Shown: in pieces, positions 1 through 9,284 of the stretch
Numbering within the stretch: position 1 is the stretch's first letter
Layout: every line of letters starts with the position of its first letter
Assembly: GCA_001303705.1 (NCBI GenBank)
Contig: LJUI01000005.1
Span: forward strand, 1 to 45,400
Length of the DNA: 45,400 bases
Direction: 5' to 3'
Origin: a candidate division TA06 bacterium SM23_40
GTDB lineage: Bacteria; LJUI01; SM1-40
Program-made: the position numbers and the translations under genes
The notes under the pieces: model-generated
Databases searched by the model: none
What the model was told of the DNA's origin: nothing
The model's input: only the letters and a program-made list of their open reading frames with translations

Positions 1-4
1 CGAC

Positions 5-60
5 GTTGTCCGCTCTGATGGCATTCTATTCTCTGATAGGCGTTGTTCGCTCCGATAGGC
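5..60 (+). repeat. Tail of a degenerate ~19-bp tandem repeat (3 units visible, truncated by window edge)
   Basis: Consecutive units gttgtccgctctgatggc / attctattctctgataggc / gttgttcgctccgataggc (18, 19, 19 bp) ending 16 bp before the ATG at 77. Confidence 0.6.
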
Positions 61-76
61 GGGATGGATTGACACG

Positions 77-1246
77 ATGAAATCAACACTGATCGCGCGA
101 ATGACCTTTCGACTCATCATCAGAGACAAAGAAGCGCTCTTCTGGATGCTGCTGATGCCGCTAGTCTTCACGTTCTTCTTCAGTCTGATGATGGGCGGCG
201 ACCATGAGCCACGACCCACGATCATCTCTGTAGTGGACGAGGACAGGGGTCCTTTCTCCCGGGAACTCATCGGCGACCTCGAATCTGAAGACATCAAGAC
301 CGCATCCATCGGTGACAGAGGAGAGGCTGATAGTCTGTTGGCTTCTGGCGAGATCACCAGGTATCTTTTGGTCCCGGAGGGACTCTCTGACAGCATTCCG
401 CTCCGCCGCCAGACCGAACTCGAATTCATCGTCAAGGGAGGGGAAAGGAACCTGCGCGCCGACCTGGCGGAGGTGAAGATATACCAGGCGATCTTTGGCC
501 TGATCGCAGACCTGCTTGTGGCTGAGACGGTCGTCGCCGACGCGGAGACTTCACCGCCGGGTCTTTTCGAACGATATCAGACCGCACGAGCGCAGCCGGA
601 TCGCGTGACGCTTGTGAGCGAGGGCGCCGGACCGAGACCGATCATCCCGAGCGGCATCGAACACATCCTGCCCGGGATGATGGTCATGTTCATCCTCCTC
701 ACCATGCTCACGGGAGGAGCAGCTACTCTGGTCGAGGAGAGGAGGACGGGCGTCCTGGCGCGGACATTCCTCTGTCCCGTTATGAGGTCGGACATCATCA
801 TCGGAAAGACGCTTGGCCACCTCGCCCTCGGCATCTTCCAGACGACAATTCTCATCGCCGCCGGAGTGGTTCTGTTTCGATTCCCTCTGTTTCAGCAGAG
901 GGCGGCCGGGATGTCGGTCCTCCTCCTGGCCTATGTTGTGGCTGCGGCCGCACTCGGCATCGTCTTCGGGGCATATTTCAGGAGCCCGGATCGCGCTGCC
1001 TGGGCCGGCGTCATAACCACTCTGGCGATGGCCGCCCTCGGAGGGTGCTGGTGGCCCATCGAAGTCGTGCCGCGGTACATGCAATACATCGCCCGTCTCC
1101 TCCCCACCGGCTGGGCGATCGCCGGCCTACACCGGCTCTTCTTCTTCGGCGGAGGAGTGACGGCAGTCCTCCCGCACGCACTCATCCTCCTCTGCTTCGC
1201 AGCACTCTTTCTCTTCATCGCCACAAGGAAATTGAGGATCGTCTAA
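77..1246 (+). CDS. ABC-2 type transporter permease
   Basis: 389 aa; N-terminal TM helix, long extracytoplasmic region, C-terminal multi-TM block with ABC-2 permease features (GGAATLVEERRTGVLARTFLCPV...GKTLGHL). Confidence 0.85.
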   Translation: MKSTLIARMTFRLIIRDKEALFWMLLMPLVFTFFFSLMMGGDHEPRPTIISVVDEDRGPFSRELIGDLESEDIKTASIGDRGEADSLLASGEITRYLLVPEGLSDSIPLRRQTELEFIVKGGERNLRADLAEVKIYQAIFGLIADLLVAETVVADAETSPPGLFERYQTARAQPDRVTLVSEGAGPRPIIPSGIEHILPGMMVMFILLTMLTGGAATLVEERRTGVLARTFLCPVMRSDIIIGKTLGHLALGIFQTTILIAAGVVLFRFPLFQQRAAGMSVLLLAYVVAAAALGIVFGAYFRSPDRAAWAGVITTLAMAALGGCWWPIEVVPRYMQYIARLLPTGWAIAGLHRLFFFGGGVTAVLPHALILLCFAALFLFIATRKLRIV

Positions 1247-2439
1247 GGTTGGACCTCACGTGGTATGTACGCGTCGAGGTGGGTGAGGTGGCTCGCCTCT
1301 TTGATGAGAGCGTGCGCGATGACCGTCCGCTGGAGCTGATTTGTCCCCTCATAGATCTGTGTTATCTTCGCATCCCTCATATACTTCTCTATGGGATAGT
1401 CCTTCATGTATCCGTAGCCGCCGAATACCTGCACCGCGTTCGTCGTAACCTCCATCGCAACGTCGCTGGCGAAGAGCTTGGCCTGGGAGGAGAGCTTCCT
1501 CGTGCCGGATAGCCCCTGATCGACCGCTGCCGCTGCCGCGTACAGGAGCTGGCGCGCAGCCTCGATCTTCGTCGCCATGTCAGCAAGGAGCTGCTGTATC
1601 ATCTGAAACGAACTGATTGGCTGGCCGAACTGCTCCCGTCGTGTCGCATAGAACATCGCATACTCGAGTGCTCCCTGTGCCAGCCCGACAGCCTGCGCCG
1701 CGACACCCGGGCGCGCCCGATCGATGGTCGACATCGCCTGAAGAAGCCCCCTCCCCAGCTTCCCCCCGAGGATCTGCTCGCGCGGCACCCGACAGTCTCT
1801 GAAGTAGAGTTCACGCACCGGGACACAGCGGATGCCCAGCTTGTCCTCCTCTTTCCCGATCTCGAATCCGGGCGTCTCCTTCTCGACGATGAAGGCGCTG
1901 ATTCTACGCGATCTCGAACTCGGATCGGTGACCGCGAAGACCGTGTAGATGTCCGCCGCCCCTGCGTTGGTCGTCCATTTCTTCTCCCCGTTGATTACGA
2001 AGTCATCGCCGTCCTCGACCGCGCTGGTGCGCATGCTTCCCGCGTCGGTGCCCGCAAACTTCTCCGACAGCCCGAATGCCGCCAGGATCTTCCCCTGCGC
2101 GATATCGGGCAAGTACTTCTGTTTCTGTTCTTCGGTGCCGCTCAGCACGATCGGCAGCGACCCGAGGGCGTTCACCGCGTACATCGTCCCCGCGCCGCCA
2201 CACGCCTTAGAGATCTCTTCTACGCACAGGCAGAGATCGAGAAGCGAACCTCCTCCGCCTCCATATTCGCGGTCGATCCACACTCCCAGCAGTCCGGCCC
2301 CGGCGAGACCCTCCCTGATCTCGTGAGGATAGGTCTGGGAGCGATCGTATTTCGCAGCCAGCGGCCGGACGGTCGCCTCCGCCACGTCCCGCGCCTTCGT
2401 CTGCCACTCTCGATTCTGCTCAGTCAGAAACGCCGACAT
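1243..2439 (-). CDS. Acyl-CoA dehydrogenase family protein
   Basis: Motifs LSEKFAGTDAGSM, EKKWTTNAGAADIYTVFAVT, QVFGGYGYMKDYPIEKYMRDAKITQIYEGTNQLQR. Start taken at MSAFLTEQ. Confidence 0.95.
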   Translation of the reverse strand: MSAFLTEQNREWQTKARDVAEATVRPLAAKYDRSQTYPHEIREGLAGAGLLGVWIDREYGGGGGSLLDLCLCVEEISKACGGAGTMYAVNALGSLPIVLSGTEEQKQKYLPDIAQGKILAAFGLSEKFAGTDAGSMRTSAVEDGDDFVINGEKKWTTNAGAADIYTVFAVTDPSSRSRRISAFIVEKETPGFEIGKEEDKLGIRCVPVRELYFRDCRVPREQILGGKLGRGLLQAMSTIDRARPGVAAQAVGLAQGALEYAMFYATRREQFGQPISSFQMIQQLLADMATKIEAARQLLYAAAAAVDQGLSGTRKLSSQAKLFASDVAMEVTTNAVQVFGGYGYMKDYPIEKYMRDAKITQIYEGTNQLQRTVIAHALIKEASHLTHLDAYIPREVQP

Positions 2440-2478
2440 CCGGTCACCTCCATCTACACCCACTACACTGCGAAAATC

Positions 2479-3060
2479 TTACGAAAATCTATCGTAGAAA
2501 ACGATCTCGTCGAGCGGCCGCTTACGCTTCTCCACGGGCCAACCGAGAGGATGGCCGACCATGATGAGGTACAGGCAGAGCCAGTTCTCGGGCAGCCGAA
2601 GGACACGACCCACCTTGTCGATGCTGATGGCACCGATCCAGCACGTCCCGAGTCCCAACGAGCGTGCCGCGATCACGAGATTCTCACCAGCGATGATGGC
2701 ATTCTGGTCCTGGTAGATGCTGTCGCGAAGCCGCGCAGGCACGGAGCGCAGCCACTGGTACACTTCTTCACCATGCCGCAGTCGCAGCTTACCGTGCACG
2801 ACGTCCTTCATCTCCTCAAGCGGTGTACACTCGGTGCAGCAGGCAATGATGACAGGCACCTGGCGAATCAGGTCATTCTGGACGACGCATTCTGCGAGCT
2901 CGTCTTTGACCTTCTGGTCCCGGATCACACCGAGCTTCCACTTCACGGGGCCGCCGTGGGGCGCCAGGCGGGCAGCCTCCAGTATCTCGCGGAGGTGCTC
3001 TTCGGACACAGGTCTCGGGCTGTAGTCGCGGACGCTCCTCCTCGCTCTGATTGCTCCCAT
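2479..3060 (-). CDS. Nitroreductase family protein
   Basis: AIRARRSVRDYSPRPVSEEHLREILEAARLAPHGGPVKWKLGVI...AGENLVIAARSLGLGTCWIG. GGAGGT upstream of the 3060 start; an alternative in-frame start at 3153 (MRRIAQ) also has AGGAGG upstream. Confidence 0.88.
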   Translation of the reverse strand: MGAIRARRSVRDYSPRPVSEEHLREILEAARLAPHGGPVKWKLGVIRDQKVKDELAECVVQNDLIRQVPVIIACCTECTPLEEMKDVVHGKLRLRHGEEVYQWLRSVPARLRDSIYQDQNAIIAGENLVIAARSLGLGTCWIGAISIDKVGRVLRLPENWLCLYLIMVGHPLGWPVEKRKRPLDEIVFYDRFS

Positions 3061-3241
3061 TGCACTCGACGTCGACCTCCGCTCGGCGGCGATCTTCATT
3101 CCACGATAGGGAACCCGTAGTACCCTGCGCAGCAGTTGCGCGATCCTTCTCATGCGGTGCGTCCTCCTCGCTCCTGGATTCTCCGCCGCCCGGCCATTCG
3201 ACGACACGCGCCTGGCCGGGCGCATGGCATCGTCTTTGCGA

Positions 3242-3285
3242 TTCCCGGGCTCCCACTCTCCGCAGCATCGGTGGAGCCCCGGGAT
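3242..3285. other. GC-rich hairpin-forming inverted repeat
   Basis: attcccgggctcccac ... gtggagccccgggat, near-complementary arms around a ~16-nt loop, between the 19-bp array and the nitroreductase gene. Confidence 0.4.
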
Positions 3286-3355
3286 GTCGGACGAATCCAT
3301 CACAATCTACTCCACTCGCATGCCTGAGGCAACCTCTTTTTGCTCGCCTCCGCGC

Positions 3356-3900
3356 CCTGTCCGTCTTTCATGGTCCATCGGACCCTCCATGTCCCGGGGA
3401 ACCATTCGTGCTCCTTCGGACCAGCATCCACGTCCCGCCAACGCCTCATGTCTCGTCGAACCATCCACGTCCAGGCCAACACTCATAGCCGAGACGACCC
3501 TGCGTGCGCTATCGAACCCTCCGCGCGCCACCCACCCCCCACGCGCCGTCAGATCCCCCATGCTCCATCGAACCATCCACGCCCCGGGGAACCATCTGCG
3601 TCTCAACGAGCCCTCCACGTCTCAACGAACGCGCCACGTCCCATCGGGCCCTCCAGGTCCCGTCAAACGCTCCATACCTTATTGGACTGCCCGCGTCCCA
3701 TCGAACGCTTCATATCCCATCGAACCATTCGTGTCCCGGCCAACCCCTCATGCGCCAGACAACACTGTGTGCCTATCGAACCTTCCGCGCTCCGGCCACC
3801 CACCACGTGCAACAGGACTCTCCATGTCCCATCCAACGTCCCATCCAACGTCCCATCCAACGCTCCACGTCCCATCGACCCTCCATATTCTCTCGAACAC
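3356..3900 (-). repeat. Degenerate tandem repeat array, ~19-bp period, about 29 units, intergenic
   Basis: + strand consensus approx. TCCCATCGAACCCTCCACG. Examples: tcccatcgaacgcttcata (3696), tcccatcgaaccattcgtg (3715), tcccggccaacccctcatg (3734), tctcaacgagccctccacg (3601), tctcaacgaacgcgccacg (3620). Most units are exactly 19 bp. Confidence 0.88.
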
Positions 3901-3906
3901 CGACTT

Positions 3907-5442
3907 CTACCACCAGACCGAGCGGTCGAGGCTGCGATATTGAATCGCCTCCGCGACATGCTCGGCGCGTATCAGCTCACTCCCCGCAAGATCCGCGATC
4001 GTTCGTGAAACCTTCAAAATCCGATCATAGGCTCGCCCTGACAGCCCAAACCGTTCCACAGCAACTCGCAACAGGGATTCGCTCTCGGCATCGATACGGC
4101 AAAACTGCCTGACGCCGCGAGGTCCCATGTGGGCATTGCAGAAGAGGCGCCCTTCCACCGCGAACCTCTCCTGCTGCCTCGCCCGCGCGGCATCGACCCG
4201 GAGCCGAATTGCCTGGCTGGACTCGCCACCTGCCTGCGCCGCGAGTTCGCGGTACCTGAGGGCCGGCACCTCGATGTGGATGTCGATCCTGTCAAAGAGG
4301 GGGCCCGAGATCCTCGCCAGGTATCGCTGGATATCGAGGGGAGAGCAGGAGCATTCACGGGTCGGATGGCCGCTGAATCCGCACGGACACGGATTCATCG
4401 CTGCCGCCAGCATAAACCGGGCAGGAAACGTCAGCGAAAGGGCCGCCCGTGTCACCGTCACCTCCCCGTCCTCGAGGGGCTGGCGCAACACCTCGAGCGC
4501 GCGGCGCGAGAACTCAGGCAGCTCATCGAGAAAGAGGACGCCATTATGAGCGAGACTCACCTCACCGGGACGGGGATGGCTCCCGCCCCCCACAAGACCC
4601 ACATCAGAGACCGAGTGGTGAGGGGAACGAAACGGCCTCGTCCCGATGAGCGCCCTGCTCCGCGGAAGGGTTCCTGCCACGCTGTGCACCTTGGTGGTCT
4701 GAAGCGCCTCCTCCAGGCTCATCTCAGGGAGTATCGTCACCAGACGGCGGGCCAGCATCGTCTTCCCCGATCCCGGGGGCCCGATGAGAATGATGTTGTG
4801 GCCGCCCGCCGCCGCCACCTCGAATGCCCGCTTGGCATGCTCCTGACCTTTCACCTCGGCGAAATCGATCGGATACTCCGATGCTCTCCGCACGAGATGT
4901 TCGGCCGAGAGGCGGACCGACGACACCTCCTGTCGCCCGGCCAGGAAATCGATGCATTCGACAAGACTCTCTACCGGATAGATCTCCAGACCATCCACGA
5001 CTGCCGCCTCCCGCACATTAGCCCGCGGCAACACGAGTCCGCTAAATGGACTATCCCTCACCGCGAGAGACATCGGAAGCACGCCGCGGACTCCCCGCAC
5101 CGCTCCATCGAGCGACAGCTCGCCGACGACAACCAACTCCTCCAGCCGCCCGGCATCGAGCTCCCCGGCCGCAGCGAGGATGCCGAGGGCTATGGGCAGA
5201 TCGAAAGCGGGGCCTTCCTTGCGCACATCCGCCGGGGCGAGATTGACCGTCACCCGGCGGGGAGGAAGCTGCAGCCCCGCATTCCTGATGGCTGCCGCTA
5301 CACGCTCTTTCGCCTCCCGGACCACTGCGGTGGGCAGGCCCACCATGGTGAACGATGGCAGGCCGAGGGAGATATCGACCTCTACCTCCACAATGTATCC
5401 ATCAATCCCGAGGACCGCCGCCGCGTGCACTCTTGCCAGCAT
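3907..5442 (-). CDS. YifB/ComM family Mg chelatase-like AAA ATPase
   Basis: [37 protein letters not shown]; Walker [51 protein letters not shown]. Confidence 0.97.
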   Translation of the reverse strand: MLARVHAAAVLGIDGYIVEVEVDISLGLPSFTMVGLPTAVVREAKERVAAAIRNAGLQLPPRRVTVNLAPADVRKEGPAFDLPIALGILAAAGELDAGRLEELVVVGELSLDGAVRGVRGVLPMSLAVRDSPFSGLVLPRANVREAAVVDGLEIYPVESLVECIDFLAGRQEVSSVRLSAEHLVRRASEYPIDFAEVKGQEHAKRAFEVAAAGGHNIILIGPPGSGKTMLARRLVTILPEMSLEEALQTTKVHSVAGTLPRSRALIGTRPFRSPHHSVSDVGLVGGGSHPRPGEVSLAHNGVLFLDELPEFSRRALEVLRQPLEDGEVTVTRAALSLTFPARFMLAAAMNPCPCGFSGHPTRECSCSPLDIQRYLARISGPLFDRIDIHIEVPALRYRELAAQAGGESSQAIRLRVDAARARQQERFAVEGRLFCNAHMGPRGVRQFCRIDAESESLLRVAVERFGLSGRAYDRILKVSRTIADLAGSELIRAEHVAEAIQYRSLDRSVWW

Positions 5443-6123
5443 TGCTCGCTCCCACGGATTTCCCGGTCGCACAAGGAGACATCCGGGCTCAGAGAGATAG
5501 TAGGCCCGTACAGACACCGGCGCCCGGGACAGCAGCTGCCTGAACGAAGACAGCCACCGGGGCCGGTCATGCTCACCCCAGTGGCTGTTCAGTCTTTCTT
5601 CTCAGCGATTCCTATCCCACGTCCAGAACGGAGCGTATCCTACCCCTGCCGGCCCCATTCTGTCAAGGAGAAACGAAGGTGGGACACCCCCGAAATCCCT
5701 GGCGTCATCCGGGTCAGTGCCCCCTGAAAAGAGATGAAGACGGACACAGAAGTGGAAACGGCGGTGACTCACTCTCTTGCCCGTTCGGGGGGATCGATTC
5801 CGCCCAATCCCACATGCCAGTCAGTGGGAAGGATCTGAGATACGGAAAACGTACCTTCTGTTGAAGGACCCCGGCTCTGCCCCGATCAGGCGTGTCAGCA
5901 GAGAAGCGGGATGAATTCACGAAACCAGCTGGAGTCCTGTCGGAGGCCAAAAAGCTATTGAAGCGCCTCGAGCGATGCGCTACTATCGCTGATGATACCG
6001 AGGAGGGCGCGGCGTAGTCCGCTTCCACAGAGGGATCGCGTCCTCCGCCTTCGAATCAAAGACGGTGACAGGCAGTGTGAAGCGCGCCACCTACATCGGC
6101 GGCTGCGCTCCGAAGGATACGAC

Positions 6124-7305
6124 ATGTGGATCCGTCTCGCCCTGCTCACGTTCATCTTCCAGCTCCCTGTACTCGCTGCTGTCGGCGCGTCGCTCGTGTC
6201 ACCCCGGGGCGAGGAGACATCACTCGAGATCGTCACCTGGAACATCGAGTGGTTCCCGCGGGAAGGCGAAGCCACCGTGCAAGCCGTTCGCCAGCTCGTC
6301 GAGGATCTCGATATCGATCTGTACGCCGTACAGGAGATCGCGGATACAGCCGCGTTCCGTTCTCTCCTGTACTCTCTCCCCGGATACGACGGTTTCTGGT
6401 CGCCGGATGCCTACACGTGGGGGGACTACCAAAAGACCGGCCTGATCTGGCGCGCCGACCAGATCGCAGTTTCTGGGCTGACGTCTCTGTTCGTAGGAGA
6501 CGATTATGCCTTTCCTCGGCCGCCGATTCAGGTCTATGTGACGGCCAGCGACGGAGAAAATGAGTTCGACTTCCATCTCGTCGTACTCCACCTCAAGGCA
6601 GGCGGCGGCGAGGATAACGAAGCGAGACGGCGGGCGGCAATAGAAACACTCAAGGCGTACCTGGATGCACAGCGACAGACGGCCGTTGACCCCGATGTCA
6701 TCGTGGCAGGAGACTGGAACGACGAGCTCGACGACCCCTCGTGGGATAACGTCTTCAACCTGTTTCTCGCGGACTCATTGAACTACTCTTTCATGACAGC
6801 ACCGCTCGCGGGAGACACGCGCTGGGCATCGTACCCTTCCACCGGATCATTGATCGATCATCTGCTGATTGACGAAGAGGCATCCAGCGCGTACGAGGGT
6901 GGATTCACAGAGACCCTCCGCCTCGATGACGAGTACGCGGCCTATCACGCTGTCGTATCGGACCATCGGCCGGTCATGAGCGTCTTCCCCATCTTCCCCG
7001 GCAACGAGCCCAACGGAGGGGCCGACACTACGGCCGCCTCTCCGGGGGTAGCGCTCAGCTACCCCTTCCCCAATCCGGCGAGCCAAATGGTCGAAGGAAC
7101 GTTCTACTTACCGACTCCCGGCTGGGCCACGCTCAACCTGTACAATGTCGGCGGCCAGAGGGTCTCGCGGCTCCCCTCCGGCTACTTCTCGGAAGGGAGC
7201 CACTCATACAGCTTCAACGTGGACGCGCTCACCTCAGGAGTCTACTTCGTCATCCTGATCACAGAAGAGCACCGCTACTCGAGGAAGACTGCCATTGTGA
7301 AATGA
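6124..7305 (+). CDS. Secreted endonuclease/exonuclease/phosphatase family protein with C-terminal T9SS-like/FlgD-Ig-like tail
   Basis: Signal-like N-terminus MWIRLALLTFIFQLPVLAAVGA; EEP motifs TWNIEWF, VQEI, HLKAGG, GDWNDELDD, SDHRPVM; C-terminus SYPFPNPASQMVEGTFYLPTPGWATLNLYNVGGQRV...GVYFVILITEEHRYSRKTAIVK. Confidence 0.88.
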   Translation: MWIRLALLTFIFQLPVLAAVGASLVSPRGEETSLEIVTWNIEWFPREGEATVQAVRQLVEDLDIDLYAVQEIADTAAFRSLLYSLPGYDGFWSPDAYTWGDYQKTGLIWRADQIAVSGLTSLFVGDDYAFPRPPIQVYVTASDGENEFDFHLVVLHLKAGGGEDNEARRRAAIETLKAYLDAQRQTAVDPDVIVAGDWNDELDDPSWDNVFNLFLADSLNYSFMTAPLAGDTRWASYPSTGSLIDHLLIDEEASSAYEGGFTETLRLDDEYAAYHAVVSDHRPVMSVFPIFPGNEPNGGADTTAASPGVALSYPFPNPASQMVEGTFYLPTPGWATLNLYNVGGQRVSRLPSGYFSEGSHSYSFNVDALTSGVYFVILITEEHRYSRKTAIVK

Positions 7306-7377
7306 CGACTCCCTCTCCGGATGTCAGACCATCCAGAGAGATGACGCGTCAATCCACGCATGATCGGGAGGGGCAGG

Positions 7378-9051
7378 ATGCCAACAGATCTCGAACTCGC
7401 GCGCTCAGTCTCCCCGCGGCCGATCACCGACGTGGCGGCCAGCATCGGACTTCACGCGGATGACCTCATCCTCTACGGAGAGGACAAAGCAAAGGTCAGG
7501 CTCGGCGCCATAGAACGGCTGCGATCCGGGCGAACCCCGGGGAAACTCGTCCTCGTCTCCGCCATCACTCCCACAGCCGCGGGCGAGGGGAAGACGACGA
7601 TGACGATCGCACTGGGACAGGGCCTGGCAAAACTCGGCCATTCCGTGGCTATTGCGCTCCGCGAACCATCCCTGGGACCCTGCCTCGGCATGAAGGGTGG
7701 GGCTACGGGAGGAGGGATGTGCCAGGTCATCCCCATGGAAGACATAAACCTCCACTTCACGGGGGACTTCCATGCGGTATCGACAGCGCACAATCTGCTC
7801 GCGGCGCTCCTCGACAACCATATCCATCGGGGCGACCGGCTGGAGATCGATCCACGCCGCATCACGTGGCGCCGCGTCATCGACATGAACGACCGGGCGC
7901 TCCGCGACATCATCATCGGGCTGGGCGGCGTCATGCAGGGCGTGCCGCGCGAATCGGGATTCGATATCACGCCCGCATCGGAGATCATGGCCATTCTCTG
8001 TCTGGCGGAGAGCTATGACGACCTGAAAGAGCGACTGAATCGGATCCTCCTGGCATTCACCTACGATCGCGAGCCGATCACAGCAGAGAAGCTCGGGGCG
8101 ACTGGCGCAATGGCGGCCTTGCTTCGCGATGCCCTCCTCCCGAACCTGGTGCAGACGATGGAGGGCGTGCCGGCATTTGTGCACGGCGGACCATTCGCGA
8201 ACATCGCCCACGGGTGCAACTCGGTCCTCGCGACACGCACGGGGCTCCACGCAGCCGACTGGGTTGTGACAGAGGCCGGCTTCGGATTCGACCTGGGCGC
8301 GGAAAAGTTCTTCGACATCAAGTGCCGGAGTGCGGGGCTCGACACCGTCGCCGTCGTGCTCGTCGCCACCTGTCGCGCACTCAAGATGCACGGTGGGGTG
8401 AAGAGCCGGGAACTAGCAGTGCCGAATCCCCGAGCCGTCGAGGCCGGTTTTCCCAATCTCGACAAGCATGTCGAGAACATCGGCAAGTTCAGGGAACCGC
8501 CGGTCGTCTGCCTCAATCGCTTCACACAGGATACCGAGGAGGAAATCGAGGTCATCCGCCGCCATTGTACGGACGTGCTTGGCGTGCCGTTCGCCGTCTG
8601 TGATGCGTGGTCGAGAGGCGGAGAGGGGGCGAAAGAACTCGCCCGGAGTGTCATCGCCCACGCCGAGAAATGCTCCAAGCCGTTCAGGCCGCTGTACGAT
8701 TGGGATTGGCCCGTGGAGAAGAAGATCCTGACAGTGGCCCGCGAGATGTACGGGGCCGAAGAGATCGAATACACAAAGGAGGCCGAACGCGACCTGAGGG
8801 ATATCGATCGGCTGGGTTACAACAACCTGCCGATCTGTATTGCCAAGACACAGAAGTCGCTCTCCGACGATCCGTCCCTGATAGGACGCCCCGAGGAATT
8901 CACCGTCCACGTCAGGGAGATACTCATCTCCGCAGGGGCCGGCTACCTCGTCCCCCTCACCGGCGACATCCTGCGCATGCCCGGCCTCCCCTCATCCCCC
9001 CAGGCAGAGCGCATCGACCTCGTCGACGGAAAGATCACCGGCCTCGAATAG
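7378..9051 (+). CDS. fhs: Formate--tetrahydrofolate ligase
   Basis: TPTAAGEGKTTMTIALGQGLAKLG; LREPSLGPCLGMKGGATGGGMCQVIPMEDINLHFTGDFHA; TEAGFGFDLGAEKFFDIKCRSAGL. Confidence 0.98.
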   Translation: MPTDLELARSVSPRPITDVAASIGLHADDLILYGEDKAKVRLGAIERLRSGRTPGKLVLVSAITPTAAGEGKTTMTIALGQGLAKLGHSVAIALREPSLGPCLGMKGGATGGGMCQVIPMEDINLHFTGDFHAVSTAHNLLAALLDNHIHRGDRLEIDPRRITWRRVIDMNDRALRDIIIGLGGVMQGVPRESGFDITPASEIMAILCLAESYDDLKERLNRILLAFTYDREPITAEKLGATGAMAALLRDALLPNLVQTMEGVPAFVHGGPFANIAHGCNSVLATRTGLHAADWVVTEAGFGFDLGAEKFFDIKCRSAGLDTVAVVLVATCRALKMHGGVKSRELAVPNPRAVEAGFPNLDKHVENIGKFREPPVVCLNRFTQDTEEEIEVIRRHCTDVLGVPFAVCDAWSRGGEGAKELARSVIAHAEKCSKPFRPLYDWDWPVEKKILTVAREMYGAEEIEYTKEAERDLRDIDRLGYNNLPICIAKTQKSLSDDPSLIGRPEEFTVHVREILISAGAGYLVPLTGDILRMPGLPSSPQAERIDLVDGKITGLE

Positions 9052-9072
9052 ACTCGAAAGCCGCATACGGTG

Positions 9073-9184
9073 CCCCACGCTCATCATAGTGGTCGACACC
9101 TTTCCGTGGATCTCCGGGAGCGGGAGAGGGCTCCGGAATCAATCCAGTCCGAGCATCGTTCTCTGTACGAGACCAAGCGTGGGG
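9073..9184 (+). ncRNA. Candidate structured RNA element (speculative)
   Basis: Outer 9-bp perfect complement ccccacgct (9073-9081) / agcgtgggg (9176-9184) enclosing hairpin tccgggagc...gctccgga (9113-9137) and tcgttctctgtacga. No family recognised. Confidence 0.2.
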
Positions 9185-9284
9185 ACGCCCTTCCGGAATC
9201 TCCCCGACGTCGGAACACGGATCCCTGTAGCCAAGCGAGTGATCCCTGAGAAACAGAGATGCAGGATGAGGCCGGCACGATAAA

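Noticed and set aside
3356-3900. CRISPR array
   Set aside because: No alternation of conserved repeat and unique spacer, unit only 19 bp and degenerate, no cas genes in the window.
3152-4112. Overlapping + strand ORFs (263, 222 and 202 aa) across the 19-bp array
   Set aside because: Open in all three frames because the repeat lacks TA-rich stops; the period is not a multiple of three, so no consistent peptide repeat. Treated as non-coding.
4129-5727. 532-aa + strand ORF
   Set aside because: Lies antisense to a clear yifB; low-complexity His/Arg/Pro-rich translation typical of antisense frames in GC-rich DNA.
7313-7340. Intrinsic terminator between the EEP gene and fhs (ctctccggatg ... catccagagag)
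   Set aside because: Stem has a mismatch and no T-tract; possible but too weak to list as a feature.
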